Below are positions 1 through 9,512 of a DNA stretch of 64,000 nt, piece after piece. The notes below the pieces were generated by a model. The model searched no databases. It was not told the DNA's origin and was given only the letters and a program-made list of their open reading frames with translations. Origin of the DNA: Pontiella desulfatans (GTDB lineage: Bacteria; Verrucomicrobiota; Kiritimatiellia; Kiritimatiellales; Pontiellaceae); NCBI RefSeq assembly GCF_900890425.1, contig NZ_CAAHFG010000004.1, positions 366,798-430,797 of the forward strand, read 5' to 3'. Positions within the stretch are counted from its first letter, which is position 1. Each line of letters opens with the position of its first letter. The translations under genes and the position numbers were made by a program.

Positions 1-91
1 GCACTTTTCTTCTGTCCGGGATACATCTGGTTTCCTTTGTGTTGCCTAGCCTGGGTTTAAAGCAGGAGCCGTGCCGTTTATTCGGGCAATT

Positions 92-122
92 AGAAAGCGA
101 GCCGCGGTTTCCCGCAGCTCGC
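92..122 (-). terminator. Intrinsic terminator downstream of trpB2-like gene
   Basis: Read on the minus strand, GCGAGC and GCTCGC enclose a second pairing stretch (GCGG / CCGC with a GAAA loop) and are followed by TTTCTAATT. It lies about 30 bp past the stop of the TrpB-like gene, as expected for a rho-independent terminator. Confidence 0.6.
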
Positions 123-150
123 AGTCACGGCTTAATCGTCATGCATCCCC

Positions 151-1515
151 TTACGGCATCGGCAGTCCGTCCATGGAGTGCTGCGATTTTTCGAGCAGCT
201 CGTCGGGCAACGGATAGTCCTGCAGGTTGCCGTCGAGATAGGCCTCGTAGCCCTTCAGATCCATCAGGCCGTGTCCCGACCAGTTGAAGAGGATGGTCTT
301 TTCCTTGCCTTCTTCTTTGGCCTGCTTCGCTTCGCGGATCGCCTGCGCAATGGCGTGCGAGGTTTCCGGCGCGGAAATGAAGCCCTCGGTACGGGCGAAC
401 TGGATCGCCGCTTCGTAGCACTCGGTCTGGCCGATCGATGCCGCTTCGATAAGCCCTTCGTTGAGCGCGTGGCTGACCATCGGCGCCATGCCGTGGTAGC
501 GCAGGCCGCCGGCGTGCAGCGGCGGCGGCACGAAGGTGTGGCCGAGGCTGTGCATCGGCAACAGCGGGGTCATCATGGCCACATCGCCGGAGTCGTAACG
601 GTATTTCGCGCGCGTGAGCGTCGGGCAGGCCTCGGGCTCGGTACCGATGATGCGCATGTCCGCGCCGTGGATCTTTTCGTTCGCATAGGGGAAGGCCAGG
701 CCGGCAAAGTTGGAACCGCCGCCCGCGCAACCGATCACGATGTCCGGGGAAGCGCCGATCTTCTTCATCTGCGCCTGCGATTCCAGGCCAATAATCGATT
801 GGTGCAGCATCACGTGGTTGAGGACGGAGCCGAGGGCGTAGCGGGTATCCTCGCGCTGCACGCACTCCTCGATCGCTTCGGAAATGGCGATGCCGAGGCT
901 GCCGGGGGTGTCCGGATCTTCCGCCAGGATCTTGCGTCCGGTTTCCGTATCCATGCTCGGGCTGGGGACGCAGTTGCCGCCCCAGGTGCGCATCATCACC
1001 TTGCGGAATGGTTTTTGGTCGAAGCTGATCCGCACCATGAAGACCTTGCACTCGATGCCGCCGACGAGCGAACAGGCGAACGAAAGGGCCGAGCCCCACT
1101 GGCCGGCGCCGGTTTCGGTGGTGAGCTTCTTGATGCCGAATTGCTTGTTGTACCACGCCTGGGCCACGGCGGTGTTGGGCTTGTGCGAGCCGGCCGGCGA
1201 AACGCCTTCGTTTTTGTAGTAGATCTTGGCGGGGGTGCCGAGCGCCTTTTCCAGGCGGCGGGCGCGGTAGAGCGGGGTCGGGCGCCAGATCTTATAGTAG
1301 CCCAGGATGTCTTCCGGAATATCGACCCAGCGGTCGGTGCACATTTCCTGCTCGATCAGGTTCATCGGGAAAACCGGGGCCAGTGCTTCAGGGCCGATCG
1401 GGTTTCCATCCATGCCCACCGGTGGAGGCATCGGCTTGGCGAAATCCGCGTTCAGGTTGTACCACTGCCTCGGCAGCTCGTCTTCGGTCAAGGTAACTTT
1501 GATTTGTTCACTCAT
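151..1515 (-). CDS. trpB2: TrpB2-type tryptophan synthase beta-like PLP enzyme
   Basis: Cytoplasmic PLP-dependent enzyme that would join indole and serine to give tryptophan, or carry out a related beta-replacement. The 454-residue protein is longer than classic TrpB (about 400) and has the extended N-terminus of the TrpB2 group. The PLP lysine lies in the [11 protein letters not shown] stretch, and a glycine-rich phosphate loop ([12 protein letters not shown]) is present. The start at 1515 is preferred over one 42 bp upstream because GGGGGTG precedes it at a good distance and the family begins there. No trpA or other trp gene is adjacent, so it is probably an orphan TrpB2 used for indole salvage or another beta-elimination reaction. 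The family call is strong; the exact substrate is inferred. Confidence 0.9.
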   Translation of the reverse strand: MSEQIKVTLTEDELPRQWYNLNADFAKPMPPPVGMDGNPIGPEALAPVFPMNLIEQEMCTDRWVDIPEDILGYYKIWRPTPLYRARRLEKALGTPAKIYYKNEGVSPAGSHKPNTAVAQAWYNKQFGIKKLTTETGAGQWGSALSFACSLVGGIECKVFMVRISFDQKPFRKVMMRTWGGNCVPSPSMDTETGRKILAEDPDTPGSLGIAISEAIEECVQREDTRYALGSVLNHVMLHQSIIGLESQAQMKKIGASPDIVIGCAGGGSNFAGLAFPYANEKIHGADMRIIGTEPEACPTLTRAKYRYDSGDVAMMTPLLPMHSLGHTFVPPPLHAGGLRYHGMAPMVSHALNEGLIEAASIGQTECYEAAIQFARTEGFISAPETSHAIAQAIREAKQAKEEGKEKTILFNWSGHGLMDLKGYEAYLDGNLQDYPLPDELLEKSQHSMDGLPMP

Positions 1516-1719
1516 GTGTGCACCCCCATGTGGTTGATGAATTGCGTTAAAAAACAACGGAACAATCTAAGCGTTCACCCCCCGAAAGGTCAAGAGGCGC
1601 GGCAACCAAACCTTATTGAGACCGGGTTGCAAGATGGACGCTTCCACGATCCAGCAACATCTTTCCAAGAACCTCTTTATGGATATCAGTCCTATGAAAT
1701 AATGTTTTGGTGCGGGTTG

Positions 1720-4700
1720 CTAGTCCTCGCGATACCGGTCTCCGGGATGTGAACAAACCTCCACCAATGGGATCTCCCATTCATCGGGGCAGCCTTTGGG
1801 AACCTCGTCGAGGTATTCCTTCCGCCAGGTGATGATGGAATGGACCCGCGCTTCCTTGACGAGCGGGAGCTTGCCGTGCCAATCGAGGCTTGCCGCCTGG
1901 GACAAGGCCCCCACCTTCAGCCCGGCTTCGTTGCGCAGGAAAATCCTGTTTTCATCGGCGTGTTTTTCCAGGCCCACCACCGAACCCACCTTTAGCGCTG
2001 CAATTCGCCGCCGCGTTGCAGGGGAATAGACGGGGTAACCGATATAAACCTGCTTTAGATCGAGTAGTGCATATTGTGTCTGCAAAACCGCGGCATCGGG
2101 ATGCTCCAACGCGCCTGCCCGCAGCCTTCTGGTTCCCGCCAAAGCCAATTTTTCCGTGAACGGGTTGCTGTGCCCTTCCAGCGTGCACAGCGTCAATGTT
2201 TGGCGCGCACGCGTCATGCCCACGTAATAGAGCCGCCGTTCCTCTTCCTGCTGATCCGTTGCCACCTGCCCGTTCCATTTTCCGAGCATGATTACATGGT
2301 CGAATTCCAGCCCTTTGGCGGCGTGCACGGTGGAAAGGTAGACTTCGTCGCCCACGCAGGGAGCACGCTGGAGTTCGTGCAGCGCTTCGTAGATGAAATC
2401 GACGGCATCGCCTGGCATGCGGGCATGGTTCCCGGTTGCCTCTTCCCACTCGGCCAGGATGCCGTCCACCATGCGGCACCAAGGGCTGTTCGATTCGTAG
2501 ATTTCCATGTCGCGGAATGCCCGGCGCAAGCGGCTGGCCGACACCGTGGCCTGGCCCAATCCCTTGATGAACGCAATCAACGCCTGCGGCTCGCGCAGGC
2601 GATGGAGCGGAACGTTGCTTTTGCGCCCGGCGGCCATGGCCACCGGAATGCCCTCGGATTCCAGCGCGGCGCGGATGGGGTGCAGCTCCTGGTTGGTGCG
2701 GGCGAACACGGCGATGCTTCCGCCGCCGCGAGCCCGGATCTCTTCGAGAACGAAGCGCGCCTGGAGCAACGCATCGGAACAGGCCACAATACGCACGGGT
2801 TCGCCGGGTGGGTCGGAGCGCCGCGCCTTGTTGATTTGGATCGGGTGGCTGGTTTTCATGCGGTCGCGGTTCAGCGCGATGAGCTGGTTAGCGGCGGCGA
2901 TAATGTTTTGGGTGGAGCGGTAGTTTTCGACGAGGAAGTGGGTACGCGCGGCATAGTCCTGCTCGAACTGCCGGATGAAGCGGATATTCGCGCCCTGGAA
3001 GGAGTAAATGTTTTGGTCGTCGTCGCCGACCGCCAGGATGGAAAGCCTGGCATCCTCGTTGTCCGATTCCAGCGTCCGGCCGGCGATGGCCGAGACCATG
3101 TCGTACTGGTCCTGGTTGATATCCTGGTATTCGTCGATCAGGATATGGCGGCATCCGGCCAGCAGGCGCTCGCGCATTTCGTCGCGCTCGAGGCCGGGCA
3201 GGTCGCACTCACCCCGCAGCAGACGGGTGGCGTCGCGGATCATCTGGTCGAAATCGGGATTGTCCTCCTTCTTTTCGGAATGTTCGGCCAAGGAGGCGCC
3301 GACCAGCCGCATGGCCAAACCGTGGTAGGTTTGCACGGTTACGCCGGCGGCATCCTTCCCGGCCAGTTCGCGGATGCGCGTCCGCAGGCTAAGCGCCGCC
3401 GCGCGGTTGAAGCACACCACCAGGATTTCGCGCGGCCGCACGCGCTCGACGCGCAGCAGATAGGCGCACCGGTGCGCGATCACCCGGGTCTTCCCCGATC
3501 CGGGGCCGGCCAGCACCAGCATATTGTCGTCCGTCCTGGCCGAGACCACGGCCACCTGCACGCCGTTGTTCAGCTGGTCGACGATCTTTTGGTAGGATTC
3601 CGCGCTGGTTGCGCGCTCGATCATCTTCTGTTCGCCGGGAAAGAACGTCTTCACGAACCCGGTCTTATCCATCGTGAAGTAGGCGGCGACCAACGCCAGC
3701 GCACCCTGGATCTTTTCCAATCCGAGAGCGGCGTAGCGGTTCATCACATGGATTTGGAAATTGCGCTCGCGGTAGTGCTCCTTGAGCGATGAAAAGTCGC
3801 CCGTGGTAAAGCGCCTTCCCTTTGCTTCCGGCAGGATCGTGATCGTCATGGCCGAACGGAACACGGCCAGCCCCTGCTGGAGGATGATACAGCGTTGCTC
3901 ATGGAGGAAAAGCAACCCGCGCTCGATCGCCGAGCTAAAATCCTTGATCTGCGCCGCAACGAACATGTCCGTCTTCAACGCGGTGACCAGCTCGCTCTCG
4001 CTGAATTCCACCAAATGCTCGCCGCCCGTCCCCTCCGGGACCTTTCCCGCAATGGCCTTCAGCACAATGCCCGCAACCGCCTGGCGTTTTTCCGCGGTTT
4101 CCTGCAAGGCTTCCCAGCTGCGCTGCAGCTTGACGCGGTAGTGGTCGCGGTCGCGGTATTTCAATTCGATGCTTCCCCTGCGCCCAGCCAGCCCCTGCCC
4201 GTCCATCGCCAGACTTTTGAGCAGGTTGCGCAGGGATTCGGGGGCGGAGGCGTGGTCGTCGTCGAGCAGCCGCTGGTTCAGCCGCCGCAGGCTCAGCGCC
4301 ATCCAGCCCTCGCCATCCGGCTCCTCCTCACGCAGCAGGGCGATCATCGCCTTCTCCAACGCGCAGACCTCCGCCAGCGCCTTCTCGGCGGAATTGGCGC
4401 AGCGCACCTTGACGTAGGCGCTCAGGAGGGTGTCTTTCTTCACCAGCCCGGCATCGACCATGTCCTTCAAAATCCGCAACACCGGCAGTGTATCGTGTCG
4501 CAAGGTGCGATACTGCGCGATCTCCTCCGCCACGGCCATGGAGGGCAGCTCGGCCAGCTCGTCGGCGCTAATCGCCTCGTCGGGATCGCGGTCGAAGAGC
4601 TGCGCCATGATTTCGTGCCACTGCCTTTTAACCCGATCCGCAAGATCCAGCGCGTTGATCTTTTCGATGGCTTCCTCGCGGGTTTGCATCAACGGCTTGA

Positions 4701-6819
4701 CCTGCATCACGGCGGTTTTATTTTCGTCGCGCTGGACAAAGTTGCCGCGCTCCAGCATCGAGACCGCCGTATTGACCTTGGTCGCCGCCATGGGATCGGT
4801 GGTGTTGAATTCCGTTTCCACCTCCTCGTCGCGGAGGATTTCGCCGGCGGTGATGACGACCTCGTTGTCCTCGTTGCGCTTGGCGCGGCGGAGGCCGCGC
4901 AGGATCTGGGCAATGTCGTTGCGCGTGAGCCGCGAAAAGGCACTCATGGAAAACTGGGTTTCGATGTCCTGCTCGTCGAAGAGCAGCACGCACTGGGCCG
5001 CTTTTCTGTCGCGGCCGGCGCGGCCGGCCTCTTGCAGGTAGTTTTCGAGCGATCCGGGGATGTCCGCATGGACGACCAAGCGCACGTTTTCCTTATCGAT
5101 CCCCATGCCGAACGCATTCGTGGCGCAGATATGCTGGATGTCTCCGGCAATGAATTGATCCTGAATCCGCCGTTTTTCGGGCGCTTCCAAACCGGCATGG
5201 AACGCCTCGGCCGAGAGGCCGGCCAGCTGGAGCCACTCCGCCATCTCCTCGGTTCGGGCGCGCGTTGCGCAATAGACCACCGATGCGCCGTTTTCCGGCA
5301 CCCGATCCCTCAGCAGCTGCAAGACGCGCGTTTCCTTCTCCGCCGAATTGATCATCTGAACTTCGAACCGCAGGTTGGTTCGTTCGGCGCCGCCATCGAA
5401 CACGCACAGGTCTTGCGAGAGCTCCTTTTCAAAATGCTGCAGGATTTCCTCGACCACATCGCACTTGGCGGTGGCCGTGAAGCAGGCCACCGGCGGGCAC
5501 TCGACGCGCTGCTGTTCCGCCAGTTCGCGGATGAAGCGCGAGGCGTAGAGGTAGTCCGGGCGGAACGAGTGCCCCCAGCGCGACAGGCAGTGCGCCTCGT
5601 CGAAAACCCAGCATCCGATCTCCCGCTGCTTCACCATGTTCCTGAACGAGACGTTGCGCAGCTGCTCCGGGGAAACATACAATAAGGCGATATCCCCCAG
5701 GCGCACGCGCTCCAGCACGCTGCCCCGCTCGGGCGGGGTGAGCATGCCGTAGAGCGCCGCGGCAAAGTTCGATTCCGTCAGGCGGTTGAGGTTGTCGACC
5801 TGATCCTTCATCAGTGCCTGCAAGGGGGAGATGACGACGGTCAGGACGCCCCGGCGCTGGTTGCGCACCAACGCAGGCAACTGGTAGCAGAGCGACTTCC
5901 CGCCGCCGGTCGGCAGGATGGCCAGCAACGGCTCGTTGTTCATGCCGCTGCGGACAATGGCCTCCTGCAAGCTCCCGCCCTCGGGCAGCGAAGGCTCCGG
6001 GCGGAAATCGTCGAACCCGAAGAAGCGCTTCAGCTGCTCCTGCGGGTTGTGGTTGGCGCGGCAGTATGCGCACCCGGGGTCATCGCATGCGGTCTCCCGC
6101 AAGGTACGCACGAGCTTCACCACTTCGGGGAACCGGTACCGAACCCAGGGCGGCAGAATGGAATTGGAACCGGCCACCCGCAGCCACGCCAATGCATAGG
6201 CCGCCGCTTCACGATTTTCCGAATCCGCCGACCGAGCCGCTGTGGCGCATCCGAACCCCGCCGCATGTTCGGCAAAGAAATCCGCAGCCTCCCGATCCCC
6301 GAAAGGCGCGACCCCCAGCGCCTGGAACAAAGGCTCCATCGTTGCCGTAAAGGCCCATGCATAGAACCGCAAGAGCCCGGCATCGGATTCCCGCAGCGGG
6401 TCGAACGCCTCGAGCTGGTCCTTGAATAGAAGGGCGGCGTTCCGGGCATCGGCAACCGGATCGTTCAAGGCGGTGCTGACGAGTTTGTAGTCCTTCACCA
6501 AGTGGTGGTAGGGATTTTCCGGAAAGGCGATCGGCGAAAGCAACAGCGTGTCGATGACCGGAATCTCGTGGAGAACCAGATGGGGAAACTGCTTCTTCAG
6601 CAGCGGGAGGTCGTGGTCGAGGATGTTGTGGCCGAGCACGAAACGGGCATTCCCGGCCATTCCATCCAATGCCTGCACCACATCGGATGGCCGGAACCGC
6701 CCCTTAAAAAACCGTGCCTCGGCACCGAAAATGGCACCAACTTTAAGAATCCTTCCATCGGGGGCCGTCTCCAAGTCCAGCAGCAGGCTTCCATTCAATA
6801 ATTTTTCAGCACGATCCAT
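1720..6819 (-). CDS. Exonuclease-RecQ-UvrD triple-domain DNA helicase
   Basis: A 1699-residue protein joining three DNA-processing modules. Residues 1 to about 190 look like a DEDD 3'-5' exonuclease (LLLDLETA with D15/E17, then GHNILDHDLPLL and NDPVADARNA). About 285-620 is a RecQ-type superfamily 2 helicase with Walker A PTGGGKS (K308), DEAH at 407-410 and a helicase C-terminal lobe (ATNAFGMGIDKENVR, EAGRAGRD). About 1090-1600 is a UvrD/Rep-type superfamily 1 helicase with GPGSGKT (K1110), DEYQDIN, GDDDQNIYSFQG and VHAAKGLEFDHV. A small cysteine cluster (DDPGCAYC) sits just before the RecQ part. Role in recombination or fork repair is inferred. No good ribosome-binding site precedes the ATG, so the exact start is less sure than the identity. 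Confidence 0.9.
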   Translation of the reverse strand: MDRAEKLLNGSLLLDLETAPDGRILKVGAIFGAEARFFKGRFRPSDVVQALDGMAGNARFVLGHNILDHDLPLLKKQFPHLVLHEIPVIDTLLLSPIAFPENPYHHLVKDYKLVSTALNDPVADARNAALLFKDQLEAFDPLRESDAGLLRFYAWAFTATMEPLFQALGVAPFGDREAADFFAEHAAGFGCATAARSADSENREAAAYALAWLRVAGSNSILPPWVRYRFPEVVKLVRTLRETACDDPGCAYCRANHNPQEQLKRFFGFDDFRPEPSLPEGGSLQEAIVRSGMNNEPLLAILPTGGGKSLCYQLPALVRNQRRGVLTVVISPLQALMKDQVDNLNRLTESNFAAALYGMLTPPERGSVLERVRLGDIALLYVSPEQLRNVSFRNMVKQREIGCWVFDEAHCLSRWGHSFRPDYLYASRFIRELAEQQRVECPPVACFTATAKCDVVEEILQHFEKELSQDLCVFDGGAERTNLRFEVQMINSAEKETRVLQLLRDRVPENGASVVYCATRARTEEMAEWLQLAGLSAEAFHAGLEAPEKRRIQDQFIAGDIQHICATNAFGMGIDKENVRLVVHADIPGSLENYLQEAGRAGRDRKAAQCVLLFDEQDIETQFSMSAFSRLTRNDIAQILRGLRRAKRNEDNEVVITAGEILRDEEVETEFNTTDPMAATKVNTAVSMLERGNFVQRDENKTAVMQVKPLMQTREEAIEKINALDLADRVKRQWHEIMAQLFDRDPDEAISADELAELPSMAVAEEIAQYRTLRHDTLPVLRILKDMVDAGLVKKDTLLSAYVKVRCANSAEKALAEVCALEKAMIALLREEEPDGEGWMALSLRRLNQRLLDDDHASAPESLRNLLKSLAMDGQGLAGRRGSIELKYRDRDHYRVKLQRSWEALQETAEKRQAVAGIVLKAIAGKVPEGTGGEHLVEFSESELVTALKTDMFVAAQIKDFSSAIERGLLFLHEQRCIILQQGLAVFRSAMTITILPEAKGRRFTTGDFSSLKEHYRERNFQIHVMNRYAALGLEKIQGALALVAAYFTMDKTGFVKTFFPGEQKMIERATSAESYQKIVDQLNNGVQVAVVSARTDDNMLVLAGPGSGKTRVIAHRCAYLLRVERVRPREILVVCFNRAAALSLRTRIRELAGKDAAGVTVQTYHGLAMRLVGASLAEHSEKKEDNPDFDQMIRDATRLLRGECDLPGLERDEMRERLLAGCRHILIDEYQDINQDQYDMVSAIAGRTLESDNEDARLSILAVGDDDQNIYSFQGANIRFIRQFEQDYAARTHFLVENYRSTQNIIAAANQLIALNRDRMKTSHPIQINKARRSDPPGEPVRIVACSDALLQARFVLEEIRARGGGSIAVFARTNQELHPIRAALESEGIPVAMAAGRKSNVPLHRLREPQALIAFIKGLGQATVSASRLRRAFRDMEIYESNSPWCRMVDGILAEWEEATGNHARMPGDAVDFIYEALHELQRAPCVGDEVYLSTVHAAKGLEFDHVIMLGKWNGQVATDQQEEERRLYYVGMTRARQTLTLCTLEGHSNPFTEKLALAGTRRLRAGALEHPDAAVLQTQYALLDLKQVYIGYPVYSPATRRRIAALKVGSVVGLEKHADENRIFLRNEAGLKVGALSQAASLDWHGKLPLVKEARVHSIITWRKEYLDEVPKGCPDEWEIPLVEVCSHPGDRYRED

Positions 6820-7053
6820 ACAGCCAAAGTCTAGTTTTTCGCATTAAACACATGCAACAAGGAACTTTGCAAGTAGGCAGATCAACGCCGCTTTCCCCCA
6901 ACGATTGCAAAGAGGCCAAAGATTGTAACACGCCGTCGGGCCGGCCCCCGCCGGAATTCCAAATGGCACACAGGATGCTAACGCTTTGCCCTTGACCCCG
7001 CGGGGCGATTTGTCACATTGTTTCCCGATTTTACACGAAGCAATTTTACTTAA

Positions 7054-8094
<1,041 letters not shown>

Positions 8095-8163
8095 GGCTCT
8101 TTATCCGACCGATTTTCCCCGCCCATGTGCGGCTTTCGCCTGTCCTCCCGTTAGGGACGGATA

Positions 8164-9006
8164 GTGCTGAGGAACAAAAAACTTATCTATGCCGGAGCAA
8201 CAGCCCTGCTGCTGCTCGTGGTGTTCGTTCCGCTACCCTCCTTGACCCAAAAGGGAAAGGGGGCGGTTCGTGACGCCATGGCACCGGCGGAACGCGGCGT
8301 TTCCGGCGTTTGGCAGCGGCTGTCCGAGGCCACCGCGGCCATCCGCGGCATAGGCGGCGCGGTGGAAAAAAACCGCGAGCTGCGGCATGAACTCGTGCGC
8401 ATCCAGGCCGAACTCAACCACCTGCGCGACGCCGAGGAAAACAACGCCCGCCTGCGCCGCGCCTTCAAGTTCCGCAGCATCAATTCCTACACCATGATCC
8501 CCTGCGATGTCATCAGCCGCAATATTTCCGGCTGGTGGAACTCCGTGCGCATCGGCAAGGGCAGCGCCGACGGCATCGAGGCCAACCTGGCGGTCATTAG
8601 CCCCGACGGCCTGGTTGGCCGCACCAAGGAAATTTCGAAACTGACCAGCGAAGTCCTGCTCGTTTCCGATCCCGCCTGCCGCGTTTCGGCGCGGATCGCC
8701 CGCATCAAGGATGGCGGCTACGGCCTGGTGCGCGGCGCCGGCAGCACACTCAAGGGCTACCCCAAGGCTCGAATGGAATTCATCAACAAAGACATCGAAA
8801 TCAAGGTCGGCGACGAGGTCGTCACCTCCGGACTCTCCAGCCGAGAAGGCGAAGGGCAGTTCCCCAAGGGCGTGCACATCGGCTATGTTGATAAGGTCTA
8901 TATGGACAAGACGGGCCTGTTCCAGCATGCCGAGCTCATTCCGGGCGCCACCGTGGGGCTGCTCGACTATGTCTTCGTGGTCTCCAATACGGGAGGTGAA
9001 GGATGA
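8164..9006 (+). CDS. mreC: Rod shape-determining protein MreC
   Basis: Bitopic elongasome protein linking MreB/MreD to PBP2 in the periplasm. It is 280 residues, with one N-terminal membrane helix (residues about 8-24, LIYAGATALLLLVVFVPLPS), a coiled coil at about 55-95 and a C-terminal double beta-barrel domain. The start codon is GTG (8164-8166), preceded by GGGACGG. The stop overlaps the mreD start (ATGA, 9003-9006), implying translational coupling. MreB stops 69 bp upstream. Confidence 0.93.
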   Translation: MLRNKKLIYAGATALLLLVVFVPLPSLTQKGKGAVRDAMAPAERGVSGVWQRLSEATAAIRGIGGAVEKNRELRHELVRIQAELNHLRDAEENNARLRRAFKFRSINSYTMIPCDVISRNISGWWNSVRIGKGSADGIEANLAVISPDGLVGRTKEISKLTSEVLLVSDPACRVSARIARIKDGGYGLVRGAGSTLKGYPKARMEFINKDIEIKVGDEVVTSGLSSREGEGQFPKGVHIGYVDKVYMDKTGLFQHAELIPGATVGLLDYVFVVSNTGGEG

Positions 9007-9512
9007 AGCGCCGCATTCTCATGGCGTTGCTGCTGATGCTCGGCGCCCTGCTCCAGCAGGTGCTGCCGGCCTGGCCGCTCTTCGGCTCCATGAAGCCGCC
9101 GATCCTCGCCGCGATGGTGCTCTACTATGCCCTGCGGCGCGACAACCGCGACATGTGGCTGGTCGTCTTTGCCGCCGCGCTGCTGCAGGATGGCCTCAAC
9201 CTCGGCGCGTTCGGCCCCGCCCTGCTGGCCTTCCCGGTCATCGGTATCCTAGCCAACAAGATACGCAGCGAAGTGTTTGCCGACGGCCTGGTTTCGCAGT
9301 TGATCTTCGGAGCGGCCGTCGGGCTGTTCACCGCGTTCGCCTCGTTGCTGATCTACTCCGCCACCGGGCAACGGCCGATGCATTTCGGCCTTACGCTGCT
9401 GCGGCTGGGCGGCTCCTTCTGGCTCGGCATGGCCACGCTGCCGCTCGTCTCGTTTTCGATCAACAAGCTGGAGGCCGCCCTCCCCAAACGACGGGGGTAC
9501 GGATGGCAATGA
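9003..9512 (+). CDS. mreD: Rod shape-determining protein MreD
   Basis: Small integral membrane protein of the elongasome (169 residues). Several hydrophobic segments are visible (MALLLMLGALLQQVLP, LVVFAAALLQDGLNL, LIFGAAVGLFTAFASLLIYS and a final one near LGMATLPLVSF). Sequence conservation in MreD is low; the assignment rests on topology, size and position between mreC and PBP2. It overlaps mreC by 4 bp and the following PBP2 gene by 10 bp. Confidence 0.88.
   Translation: MKRRILMALLLMLGALLQQVLPAWPLFGSMKPPILAAMVLYYALRRDNRDMWLVVFAAALLQDGLNLGAFGPALLAFPVIGILANKIRSEVFADGLVSQLIFGAAVGLFTAFASLLIYSATGQRPMHFGLTLLRLGGSFWLGMATLPLVSFSINKLEAALPKRRGYGWQ

Noticed and set aside
178-1752. Long open frame on the plus strand across the TrpB2-type gene
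   Set aside because: Antisense shadow of a conserved gene; the product is low-complexity, Arg/Gly/Ala-rich and unlike any family.
2074-5685. Two long plus-strand open frames (572 and 596 residues) opposite the helicase fusion
   Set aside because: GC-rich codon bias in the real gene keeps the opposite strand open; no start signals and no domains.
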